Assembly (NCBI GenBank): GCA_965204165.1
Contig: OZ241969.1
Span: 2,046,001-2,110,000 of the forward strand
Direction of reading: 5' to 3'
Source: VYFG01 sp965204165
GTDB taxonomy: Bacteria > Pseudomonadota > Gammaproteobacteria > Arenicellales > Poriferihabitantaceae
Length of the DNA stretch: 64,000 nt
Positions within the stretch are counted from its first letter, which is position 1; every line of letters starts with the position of its first letter. Below, one piece after another: positions 1 to 11,100 of this stretch. Both the position numbers and the translations under genes were made by a program. The notes under the pieces were generated by a model. The model did no database searches. It was not told the DNA's origin and saw nothing but the letters and a program-made list of their open reading frames with translations.

Positions 1-168
1 GTCACGGTCAAACAGCCCGCCATTGTATGGCGGCAACCATCTGCCAGCGTTGACTTTTTCAGCCCTGTAGTTTGCAACACCAGTGATCAGGCTCCTCTTC
101 AGGGAAAAGGATCACCCCCATGCTGCGGTGGTATCATACTGGAATATTTCACACCCACCGCATCAACA

Positions 169-1731
169 GTGACCCGCCGCCAGCTCCCCATCGGCATTCA
201 GGATTTCCGGACCATCCGGGAACAGGATTTCTACTACATCGACAAGACAGTCCATATCCGGCGGTTAATCAGTCAAGGGCGATTTTATTTCCTGTCCCGG
301 CCGAGGAGATTCGGGAAGAGTCTTCTGGTGGACACACTGCGGGAACTGTTCGAGGGCAACGAACCCCTGTTCCAAGGACTTAACATCCATGGCCACTGGG
401 ATTGGTCTGTAAGGAATCCTGTCGTGCGATTGAGTTTCGGGGGGGCATACAGCGAACCGGGAGGGCTTGAAGGAGACATTATCGAGCAACTGGAAAGTAT
501 CGAGCGTCATCACAACCTTTCTCCCGCCCGGACATCCGATACCGGACCCCGACGTCTTCGGAATATATTGGACAGGCTCCACCATGCCACCGGTCAGCGG
601 GCGGTGGTGCTGGTGGACGAATACGACAAGCCGATCCTGGACGTCATCGACAGGCCCGAAATGGCCATCGCGAACCGGGACTACCTCCGGGGATTCTACG
701 GGATCATCAAGGACAGCGCCGAGCATGTCCGCTTCGTCTTCGTCACCGGGGTCAGTATGTTCTCCCGGGTGAGTCTCTTTTCGGGTCTCAACAACCTCCG
801 GAACATCAGTCTCGACCCGGAATTTGCCACGGTCTGCGGCTACACCGATACAGATCTGGACACGGTATTCGCCCCGGAACTCCCAGGACTCGACCGTGAA
901 GAGGTCCGGAATTGGTACAACGGCTACCACTGGCTCGGTGACGAGAAACTCTACAATCCCTTCGATCTCCTCCTGCTGTTTCAAACCCGCAATTTCGAAG
1001 CCCACTGGTTCGAAACCGGCTCCCCCACATTCCTATTCCGGATGATGATGGAACGAGAGGTCAGTCCACTAGAATTGGAGAACCTGACCACGGACACCAA
1101 ACAGATTTCCAGCTTCGATATCGACGATATCGATATCGAGGCACTGTTGTTCCAGACAGGGTATCTGACCATCACTGCTGAAGAAAGGCGAGGTCCTCGA
1201 ACCATCTACACCCTGGATTATCCCAACTTCGAGGTACGCCAGAGTCTGAACGACGGACTGCTCGGTCATGTCACGGGGCGCAGGAACGAAACAGCGGATC
1301 GGGGCGACGAACTCAGTCGCCTGTTAGTGGTCAACAACTTCGATGGTTTCACCGACCGGCTAAGGTCATTCTTCGCGGGAATTCCCTATCAGTGGCAGGG
1401 CAGCAACGGCCCCGCCCGCTACGAGGCCTGGTACGCCGGGATGCTGTACGCCTGCTTCCGCACCATCGGCCTGGACATCCGGGTGGAGGATTCCTCCGCA
1501 AGGGGCCGGGCAGATATGGTTGTGCTCCACGGCGGCCAGGTGTTCGTGTTCGAGTTCAAGATGGCCGACGGGGAGGACGATCAGGACGCCGCCGCCCGAC
1601 AGGCCGTCGAACAGATCCATGAAAAGGGCTATGCCGAAAAATACCGGGACCGGAACGAACCGGTCCACCTGATCGGCGTGGCCTTCGGCAGGGACAGGAG
1701 CCCGGCGGCGGTGAAGGTGGTCCCTGCCTGA
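169..1731 (+). CDS. AAA-ATPase-like / PD-(D/E)XK nuclease-like protein (DUF1703 type)
   Basis: This 520-residue protein has the two-part layout of the widespread AAA-ATPase-like (PF09820) plus DUF1703 nuclease-like family. Residues about 1-280 carry a P-loop-like segment (PRRFGKSLLV, GKS at 49-51) and a Walker B-like segment (VVLVDEYDK, about 146-153). The C-terminal part has a PD-(D/E)XK-like signature: Asp449 in GRAD, then FEFK at 461-464. The start is a GTG, chosen because the conserved family N-terminus (IGIQDFRTIREQDFYYIDKT) follows at once; no strong ribosome-binding site is seen. It is a single gene with no operon partner. Members are common in host-associated and accessory regions and their biological role is unknown; a nucleic-acid-directed function is inferred only. 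The length matches the family, so it looks intact. Confidence 0.85.
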   Translation: MTRRQLPIGIQDFRTIREQDFYYIDKTVHIRRLISQGRFYFLSRPRRFGKSLLVDTLRELFEGNEPLFQGLNIHGHWDWSVRNPVVRLSFGGAYSEPGGLEGDIIEQLESIERHHNLSPARTSDTGPRRLRNILDRLHHATGQRAVVLVDEYDKPILDVIDRPEMAIANRDYLRGFYGIIKDSAEHVRFVFVTGVSMFSRVSLFSGLNNLRNISLDPEFATVCGYTDTDLDTVFAPELPGLDREEVRNWYNGYHWLGDEKLYNPFDLLLLFQTRNFEAHWFETGSPTFLFRMMMEREVSPLELENLTTDTKQISSFDIDDIDIEALLFQTGYLTITAEERRGPRTIYTLDYPNFEVRQSLNDGLLGHVTGRRNETADRGDELSRLLVVNNFDGFTDRLRSFFAGIPYQWQGSNGPARYEAWYAGMLYACFRTIGLDIRVEDSSARGRADMVVLHGGQVFVFEFKMADGEDDQDAAARQAVEQIHEKGYAEKYRDRNEPVHLIGVAFGRDRSPAAVKVVPA

Positions 1732-2182
1732 GTCTGAGTTCTGAATCCTGCTCCGGGGTGGTCAAGCCGCCGTGGAATCATGGCCGCGTCCATCCGGAAA
1801 TGATCATGTCCGGCCATGTTTACCACCCCTGAAACCAGGTCCGTGGGGACATAGTCTACGGTCTGTCCCGATCGTCCCACCCATCCGGTTGAATTCGCCG
1901 GATTCCCCGTCGGCCGACGCCCTCTCCGTCATCAAACCGCATCCGGACGTCCACAACACGGGGCTGACCCGGGCGCGCGGCTGTCGCCGGACGATGGGGT
2001 GCGCCGAACACCACACCCCTGACCGGAAGACGGTCCGGTTCGCCCTGAGCCGGAAAAACCCGTTTCCGCACACGCCCCGTATTTCGGCATCACCGGGGCC
2101 TGTCGCCCGGCGGCAACGCCGCTCACACCCGGTTTCCGGACATTCCACGCGGTTGCGGCCTTCCCGACCCGCCATGTCCGGA
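1732..2182. other. Intergenic region, nothing recognised
   Basis: About 450 bases separate two convergent genes. Long open frames exist on both strands but they are arginine/proline-rich, as expected from GC-rich non-coding DNA, and match nothing I recognise. No clear terminator hairpin with a T-run was found. Confidence 0.5.
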
Positions 2183-5100
2183 CTACCAGCGGACCACGCC
2201 CCTCAGCAGCACGCCGTGCCTCGCGGCGTCGCCATTGGAGGGCTCGTTCCGCACCGCGTCCAGGCTGAGACCGATGCGCGGCCCTTCCGTCCGGACCGGC
2301 TCCAGCCGCCAGCCCACGCGCCAGTCGGTCGCGCCGCCGTCCGCGCCTGAAAAACCCACGTTCGGCGTGCCCGTGTACCGGCCCCCGGCCACCGCAATCC
2401 CGTAGCCCGCCTCGGCCTGGAGACCGCGGCCCGCCTCGAACTCTCCTCCAGGCGCCAGCTCCCGCGCGTCCCTCGCGCCCCACAGACGGTCCGCGGAACC
2501 CGAAGGCGTCCCGAAGGTCGGCGACAGGCTGAACGACAGCCCCCGGCCCCGCTCGCCCGGATCCAGCCGCACCGTCGCCGACGCGCCCCATTCCTCGTAA
2601 TCCGAATCCGCGTGGGAAGCCAGCATCCGCGCCTTCGCCTCCACCGACAGGCCCGTGGCCGGGTCGGCGTAGCTCACGCCCGCGCCGATCTCCACGCCCG
2701 TCCCCGTCTCCGCGTCCCCGCCGTCATGGCGAAGGCCGAGTTCCAGCACGGGCCGGAGCGTCCTGCCTTCATCCAGTTCGTACGTCCGCCCCCCCTCCAG
2801 CAGCACCCGCACCCGGTTTGTTTTCGCTTCAGTGGCGACGGAGTTCGCGGCCTTCTCCGAATCCGTCCGCACGTACAGCGCGTCCGCCTTCAGCGCGAGG
2901 TCCATGCCGCCTTTCCCGTATTTCCCGTCTTTTCCATATTTCCCGCCTTTCCCGCCTTGCTCCAGCAGCACCCCACGGGCCCCCAGGGCGCCCATCCGCA
3001 GCGACAGGTCCGTCCTCACCGGGGCCGTGCCGTCGTCGAACGAGACCGTCATGTCGCCGGTGCCCCAACCGACGAGGCCCCAGGCCGACACCCGGTCCGT
3101 GATTTCGTAGCGCCCGTAGGGGCTCACCGTGGTCATCGCGCTCTCCAGGCTGCCCTTCGCCCCCGTCTGGGCGCCGGAGTCGTCGAACGTGCCCTCGCCC
3201 TCGCTCAGGCCGATCGCCACCCCGGCCAGCATCCGGCCCCAGTCGGCGTCCGTCCCCAGGGTCCCCGTCGTCACCTCGCCGTCGATGCCGAGGCGGCCGC
3301 TGTCGGAAGCCCGCTCACCGTCGAACCCGCCATGCGCCACCCGGCCCCAGGCCGCGAGGCCCGGGCCCGAGCCGTCCATCCGGCCCGCCGTGTGGAACGA
3401 ACTCCCCAGCAGCATTTCGCGGCCCGTCATCGAGATTTTTCCTGTATTTCCTGCATGGCCCCCAAGGCCGGTCTCATTCCAGCGGTCCCCGGCGCCGAGG
3501 CGCGCGAACGGATCATGATCGTCCGCCTGCGCCGGCGAACCGGAACGCCGCGCAAGGCCCGTCAGCACGTCCATCAGCGGATCGCCGTCCTCCCCGCCCG
3601 ACAGGTCCAGCACCTGGCCCGCCAGGGTCGCGTGGGTCCCCGGCGCGAGGTCGCCCTCCAGCCTGCCCGACACCGCGTCCGCCACATGGCTCCCCGCCAT
3701 GCGCCCGAACCGCGACAGCCACGCCCGCTGCAGCGCGTCGTCGTTCCTGACGACCCCCTTCGCCTCGCGGTGGATGCCCCGCAGATACGCGCCCTTCGGG
3801 TTCGACAGCCGCAGCACGAACGTCTCCTTGCCCTCGTCGATGGCGTCGTCGAGGATGGCGACCGTCACCGTCTTCGCCGTCTCGCCCGGCGCGAAGGTGA
3901 GCGTGCCCGACGTCGCGGTGTAGTCCTCGCCCGCCGTGGCCGTGCCGTCGGCGGTCGCGTAGTCCACCGACACCGGCCCCGACGCCGCGCGGCTCAGCGT
4001 CACCGCGAAGTCGAGGCGCTCGTCCTTGCCCTCGCGCGCCTTGCCGCCCTCGATCCGGATGCGCACCGGGCCGCCGACCCGCGCGGACGGCGCGTTCGCG
4101 AGCGCCCGCCCGCCGGACGCGCACACCGCGCCGGTGTCCGTGCAGCCCGCCGGCGGCGCCAGCGTCACCGTCATGTCGCGCCACGCATCGGGTTTCACCT
4201 TCACCCGCCACAGGCCCGCCTCGATGCGCTCCACCTTCCGCGCCTGGCCGGCGCGCACCTTGAACGACGCCGGGACCGGCACGACGCCGCCCTCGCCCAG
4301 CGCCTCGCTGAAGCGCACGCTCAGCCAGAACGCCGCCTCACCGTCATGCTCGGCCGGGACCGCCTCGAACGCCGCCGTCAGCGGCGGGCCCGCGCGCGCC
4401 ACCGTCACCGCGTAGGTCCTCACCGTCCCGTCGGCCGCCGTGACCTCGACCGCGAGCGCGTTGTCGCCCACCGCGAGCGCGATCGCGCCGCTCGACCCGC
4501 CGGCCGCCACCGCGGACAGACTCGTCCCCCTGCCGGCCCTCACCGCCGCGCCCGCGTCGTTCGCCGTCGGCGTCAGCCTGGCGTGGGTCGCGCCGTGCGG
4601 CACCGAAGCGGTGTAGCTCGCGGTCGCCGGCGAGAACGCCGGGCTCAGCGCGAGCGCATCGCCGAACGACGCGCCGTCGCCGCTCGTGCTCCCGGTCAGG
4701 GCGCTCAGCGTCGCGTCGGAGGACGCCTGCTGCTGCTGCGCCCCGTCGTCGGTAATCGTCACCTCCACCGAGGACGACGCGCCCGCGCTCAGCCCCGAAG
4801 GCAGGCTGCCCAGCGCCACCGTGAACGTCTCGTCGTCCCCGTCGGCGTCGTCGCCCGTCGCGATCGTGCCCGAGGCCGACGTGAAGCCGGCCGGCACCGT
4901 GACCGACGCGAGCGTCCCGTGGTCCCCGTCCTCCGACGTGCCCCGGGTCACGGTAAGCGGGATCGTCACGTCCGCCGCCAGCGCCTTCGCCAGCACCGCC
5001 GTCACCGTGACCGGCGACCCTTCGGCCACCGGGTTCGGGGCGGCCGCCAGCGACACCGCGACCGCGGCCGGCATCCCGGTCACGTCGATGCGGTAGGTCT

Positions 5101-8100
5101 TCCGGCCGCCCGGACCGACCGCCATCACCCACAGCTCGGTCGTGCCGCCGTCCGGCGCCAGCGCCAGATCGAGCGCCGTCCCCGAGGGCCGCACCCGCGC
5201 CGGGCGCGTGAAGGTCGCCGCGCCCCAGCGCGAGCCCGCGAACACGCTCGCCTCGCCGCTCCAGCGCGGCGCCAGCGTCACGCCCGCCGTCCCCGCCGGC
5301 ACCGACGCCCGGTAGAACGTCACCCCCGGCGCGAACGCCGGGCTCAGCGCCACCGCCCCCGAACCGGCCGTGAGCGCGAGCCCGCACAGCGGTCCCGCCC
5401 CGGCCTCGCAGGCCGGCCGCGCCACCACCCCCGTCACCGGCTCCTTCGCCGCGTCGCTGCGCACCACCGTCAGGGTGTACTTCCGCACCGCCGGCACCTT
5501 CGGCACCGACACCTCGATGATGACCGGGTTCTCGCCCTCCTTCAGCGCCACCTCGACCGCCGGCGTGCCGGCGTCCACCGGCTTCCCGTTCACCTTCGCC
5601 GCCGCCGACGCGTACTTCACCGCCGGCTTCACCGTCACCCGCTCCACCGCGAGCGGCACCCGCACCTCGTAGCTGCCGCGCTGCGCCTCCAGCGCCACCT
5701 CGCCCTGCGCCACCCGCTGCGCCGGGTCCGGCGACGCCACCGTCAGCGCGCGCAGGCCCAGGCCCCCCGGCCCCGGCAGCGCCAGGTTCGGCGCGTCCAG
5801 CCGCGGCGCGTAGGCATACGCGCCGAGCTCCAGGCGCGGCCCGGCCTCCCACAGCACGCACAGCTCCGCCGTCGCCTCCCGCCCGCCGGGCGGTATCTCC
5901 ACCCTCCGGTACCCGGAGAGGGGCGAGGGCAGGGTCCGGGCGGCGGCGGTCCCGCCGCACGCGCCCCACGACGCCGCGCCGACGCCGTTGAGGTTGAGGT
6001 GCACCGTCATGCCCGGCGCGCTCGGCCGGTCGAGGCGCGCCGTCACCGTCACCGTGCCGCCCGCCGCCACGGCCTGCGGGTCCGCCTCCACGACGAGCGC
6101 CGTCGGCGGGTTCGGCCCCTGCACCCGCACCCTGACGGCCGCCGCCGTCAGCGCCGGGTCGTAGGTCCCCGCCGTCACCGTCATCGTCCGCCCCGCGCCC
6201 GCCGCGGTCGCGCACAGCGTCACCGTCGCCTCCTGCTCGCCGGCGGCGAACAGGGCGCCCGTGCCGTGCTCCCAGGCGCAGTCCGGGCCCCAGCGCGCCG
6301 CGCCGCCGTCGCCCGCGGTGTCGAACCACACCTCCATCGCCTTCTTCGCCGGCGCGTCCAGCCGCGCCGTCACCGTCACCGCGCCGCCATGCGCGAGGGC
6401 GACGGGGTCCACGCCCAGCGTCAGCGACGCCGGCGGGGCCGGCGCCCGCGGCGTGCCCGCGCCGGTGGACCAGCGAACGGGGGTCTCATGGGGATAGGCC
6501 AACGGACGCACCCGCACGTCGTAGGCCGTGCCGTTGGCCAGCCCCCCGATCGTGTACGCCGTGCCGGTAGCGTACACGGTCTGGGGCACGCCATTGACAA
6601 CCCGCGCGCGCCCGGGCGCCACCCAGCCGGTCGACGGGTCGCCCGGCGTCGTCGCGTCCGCGTCGGGCGCCGAGGACACCTTCCACTGCACCTCGTAGCT
6701 GTGGTTCGGGCCCCACAGCTTGTTCCACGTCAGCGCCAGCGACCCGTCGCCCGTCGCCACCGACAGCACCAGGCCCGCGCTCGGGCCGGCATCGGCCGGC
6801 ACCCTGCCCGGGGCGTCGTCGTCGGCGATCCTCACCGTCACCGAGTTCGGCGTGCCCGCCGACACCGACGAGGGCAGCGTGCCCAGCGACACCGTGAAGG
6901 TCTCGTCGTCGGTGCCGTCGTCCTGCGCCGTGGTGATCGTGCCCGTGCCCGTCGTCGACCCGGCGGCGATGGCGATCGACGCGAGCGTGCCGATGTCGCC
7001 GGACTCCGCGCTGCCCAGGCTCACCGTCACCGGGATGGAGACGTTGCCCGCCAGCGCCTCCGACAGCGTCGCCGTCACCGTCACCGAAGAGCCCTCCGCC
7101 ACCGGGTTCGGCGCCGCCGACAGCGAGACCGCCGGGGTCGTGGCGTCGTTGTCCTGGATGCTCAGCGTGAGCGTGTTCGAGGTCAGCACGGGGTTGGTGC
7201 TCGCGGCGCTGAGCACGAGCGTCTCGTCGGACTCCTCCACCGCGTCGTCGACGATGGTCAGGGTCACCCTGCCCGAGGTCTGCCCCGCGGCGATGGTGAG
7301 GGTCGTCGCCGACAGCGTGTAGTCGGCGCCGGCGCCGCTGCCCGTGGCCGTGCTGGCGCTGCCGACGCTGAGCGTCACCGCCGTGCCGCCCGTGGGCGCC
7401 GCCGCGTTGAGCCGCGCCGTGATGAACACCCCCGCACCGCCTTCGCCGGGCCGCGCGCCGGCCTCCAGCGTCAGCGCGGTGGGGGCAGTCGTGGCGGCCA
7501 CGGGCGTGCCCGTGCCGCTCACCCAGGGGCCGCCGCCGCCCGCGTTCACGGCCTGCACCCGCACCGTGTAGGCGACCCCGTTGGTCAGGCCCGTGATCGC
7601 CGCGGTCGTGCCCGTGCCGCTGTGGCCGGCATCCGCGTAGCCGGTGTCGGGGTCGCCCGTCACGCTGTCGGAACCGGCGTCGGAACGGCGGTACTGCACC
7701 GTGTAGCCGCTCACCGTCCCCGACGGCGCCGTCCACGACAGGTCCAGCTTCCCGTCGCCCCCCGTCACGTCGAGGCCCGTCGGCGCCGCCGACGGCGCCG
7801 CGAGCTTGTTGAGCACCACCCGGTAGGTGGTGCTGGTCTCCGCGGTGTCGTCGGAGACGGTCACCGACACCCAGGTCGCCCCGCTCGCGGCCAGGGTCAC
7901 CGTCTTCGACGTGCCCGAGGAGGCGAGCGCGGACCCCTGCTGGGTCAGGATGCTGTCGAAGTCCGGCGTCGCCGAGGCGACCGTCGTCTCGACGTTGTGC
8001 CCCTCGATCCAGGTGGGGGTGACCGAGGCGCTGGTGGCCGAGACCGCCACGGTCCCGGTGTAGCTCGTCGTGCTCGTCTTGAAGGCCGGGCTCAGCGTGA

Positions 8101-11100
8101 CCGCGCTGCCGCCCACCGTCAGCGACAGCCCGACCAGGCTGTCCCGGGTCGCCTCGTCGTCCTGGACGGTCACCGTCACCGAGTTGGGCGTGCCCGCCGA
8201 CACCGACGAGGGCAGCGGCGTGCCCAGAGAGACCGTGAAGGTCTCGTGGTCGGCGTCGGTGTCCTGCGCCGTGGTGATGTCGGCGGCGCCCACGGTGAAC
8301 CCCTGGGAGACGGTGATGCTGGTCAGCGTGCCGATGTCGCCGGCCTCCGCCGAGCCCCGCGTCACCGTCACCGGGATGACCACGTCGCTGCCGAGCGCCG
8401 CGGACAGCGTCGCCACGATCGTCGCCGCCGAGCCCTCCGCCACCACCGGGTTGTCGTTCTCGGCCGAGAGCGAGACCGTGGGGGTCGAGGCGGGCGGGGT
8501 CGTGCCCGAGGCCGCCCGCGTCACCGTCACGGTGTAGGTCCGCTTCGTGGCGCCGTCCTCGGCCGTCACCTCGACCTTGATCGCGTTCGCGCCCTCCGAG
8601 AGCGCGATGGCCGTGCTCTCCGAGCCGCTGGTCACCGCCGAGAGGCTCGTCCCCGTGCCGACCTTGATCGAGGCGCCGCTGTGCGCCTTCGTCGGCGTCA
8701 GCTTCACGTGCGTGATGCTGTTCGCCACCGAGGCGGTGTACGAGGTCGTCGTCGCCGAGAAGGTCGACGGGGTCAGCGCGAGCGCCGAGAACGTGCCCGT
8801 CGCGCTCGTGTGGTTCTTCGCCGTCAGGGCGCTCAGGCTCGCGTCGGTGGACTGGGTCGCGGTCGCCCGCGTCACGGTGACGGTATAGGTCTTCTTCGTG
8901 GTGCCGTCCTGCGCCGTGACTTCGACCTTGATGGCGTTGGCGCCCACGGAAAGGGCGATGGCGTCGCTTGCCGAGCCGCTGGTCACCGCCGAGAGGCTCG
9001 TCCCCTTGCCGACCTTGATGGAAGCGCCGCTGTGCGCCGTCCTTGGCGTCAGCTTCACGTGCGTGACGCTGTTCGCCACCGACGCGGTGTAGCTCTCGGT
9101 CTCCGCGACGAAAGTGCCGATCGACAGCGCGGTGGAGAAATCGCTGCCGTCGGTGCTGCTGTGCGCCGTCAGCCCGTTCAGCCGGGCGTCCGCGGAGGAA
9201 GCCGCCTGCGGCGTGACGGTCTGCGTCGCGCTCCAGGCGCTGCACCCCTTCCCCGTATTCGTGGCGGGGACGGCGGACTTGCAGGCGCGGATGCGGAGCT
9301 GGTACTCGACCCCGTTGGCGGCAAACCCCCCTTGCTTGGTCAAAAAGCTGCTCGTGGCCGTGGCCGAAGTCACGGCCCACGAGGACGGGAACCCCCCCTC
9401 CGAAACCTTGCCGATGCCGATTTCATAGCCGGCAGTGGCGCCCGCCGACGCCTCCCAGTTGACGTCGATGCGGTCGTCCCCCGCGGTCGCGACGAAGTTC
9501 GCCGGCGTCGCCGGCGAACTGGACGGCGTGGTGCCGGTCACGGCGGTGGTTTGCGCGCTGCAGCCGGTTGCCGTCAATCTCCAGTCGCCGGTGGGGCAGG
9601 CACGTATGCGGACGCGGTACTTTTCTCCGGGCGCGATGATGAAACCGGCTTCTTCAGGCAAGCCTGCGCCCGTGTACGGCGCGACTTGACCCCAAAAGCT
9701 CAACACCCCGGTCGAGACCCTTTCGACGTAAATGGTGTACGAGCCGGCGCCTTGAACGGCGTTCCATGTCGTCTCGATCTTGTCAAGGTGCGCTGTCACG
9801 GTCACGCCGGTGGGCACCGCCAACGCCCGCGTCACGGTGACGGTGTAGGTCCGCTTCGTCGTGCCGTCCTGCGCCGTCACCTCGACCTTGATGGCGGTGT
9901 CGGTGCCCGCCGCGCCCAGCGCGATGGCCGTGCTCTCCGAGCCGCTGGTCACGGCGCTCAGGCTCGTCCCCGTGCCGACCTTGATCGAGGCGCCGCTGTG
10001 CGCCTTCGTCGGCGTCAGCTTCACATGGGTGACGGTGTCCGCCACCGAGGCGGTGTAGGCGAGGGTGGACGCCGAGAAGGTCGACGGGGTCAGCGCGAGC
10101 GCCGAGAACGTGCCCGTCGCGCTCGTCGCGCTCTTCGCTGTCAGACCGCTCAGGCTCGCGTCGGTGGACTGGGTGGCCCCCTTGACCGCGCCGTTGACGC
10201 GGATCTTCAACTCGATCGTATTGGTTCTCCAGGAAGTGCCGGAACGGCCGTGGCGCGTGTCCCCGATGCTCCAGCCCGATGCGCTGCCCGTATCCTCGTT
10301 GTTGGTCCTCGTGGTCCGCAGCGACCCGGTGGTGGTGCCGCTCCTGTAGACGACCACGAAATACGAGGTGCTCGCGTCGAGCGACGTGTTCGACGGCGCG
10401 GCAAAGGCGACCGCGCCCGCCCCGACCGTCGACGGGACCGTGAGGCTCGCGAGCTTCTGGTCCGGAGCGCCGGCGCCGGTCGCCGACCACAGCTCCGCCC
10501 GCAGGTTCGCAGGCGTGCCCACCGCGGCGGCGAAGTCGATCTCGAGGCTCGCCAGCGTGTAGCCGGCGGTGGCGCTTCCGGTCGTGAACTTCTGGGCGAC
10601 CGGATTGCTGCCGATCGCGAGGGTGGTGGTGAACGTGGTCTGCCCGAGATTGCTCACCAGCGCGTTGGCGGAGGCGGGCGCGGCGGTCGAGGTGTCGGCG
10701 ATGGTTATCGTCGCCTTGTCGCTCGCGCGGACCACCGTGTAGGGCTCGCCGGTGACTTTCTGCAGGAACCAGGTCGTGGTCTCGGCGCCCTCCGTCGTCC
10801 CGTCCGCCACCGCGGACAGCGTGAAGGTCGCGGTCGAGGCGTTGGCCGGCAGCGCCAGCATCCGCGAGCCCGCGCGCCCGGTCAGCCCGCTGAAGGTGTA
10901 GTCCTCGGGAGGGGTGGCCGAGCTCGGGGTCGTCGCCAGGACGGCAACCCTGCTGGCCGCGGTCAGCGCGGGCGAGATGTTCACCGTCAGCGTGACGCTC
11001 GCGCCCTCGTTGACGCTGTAGGTCGTCGAGGCGAAGCTCACCTGCGGGGTCGCGCCCGCCCGCGTCACCGTCACGGTGTAGGTCCGCTTCGTCGTGCCGT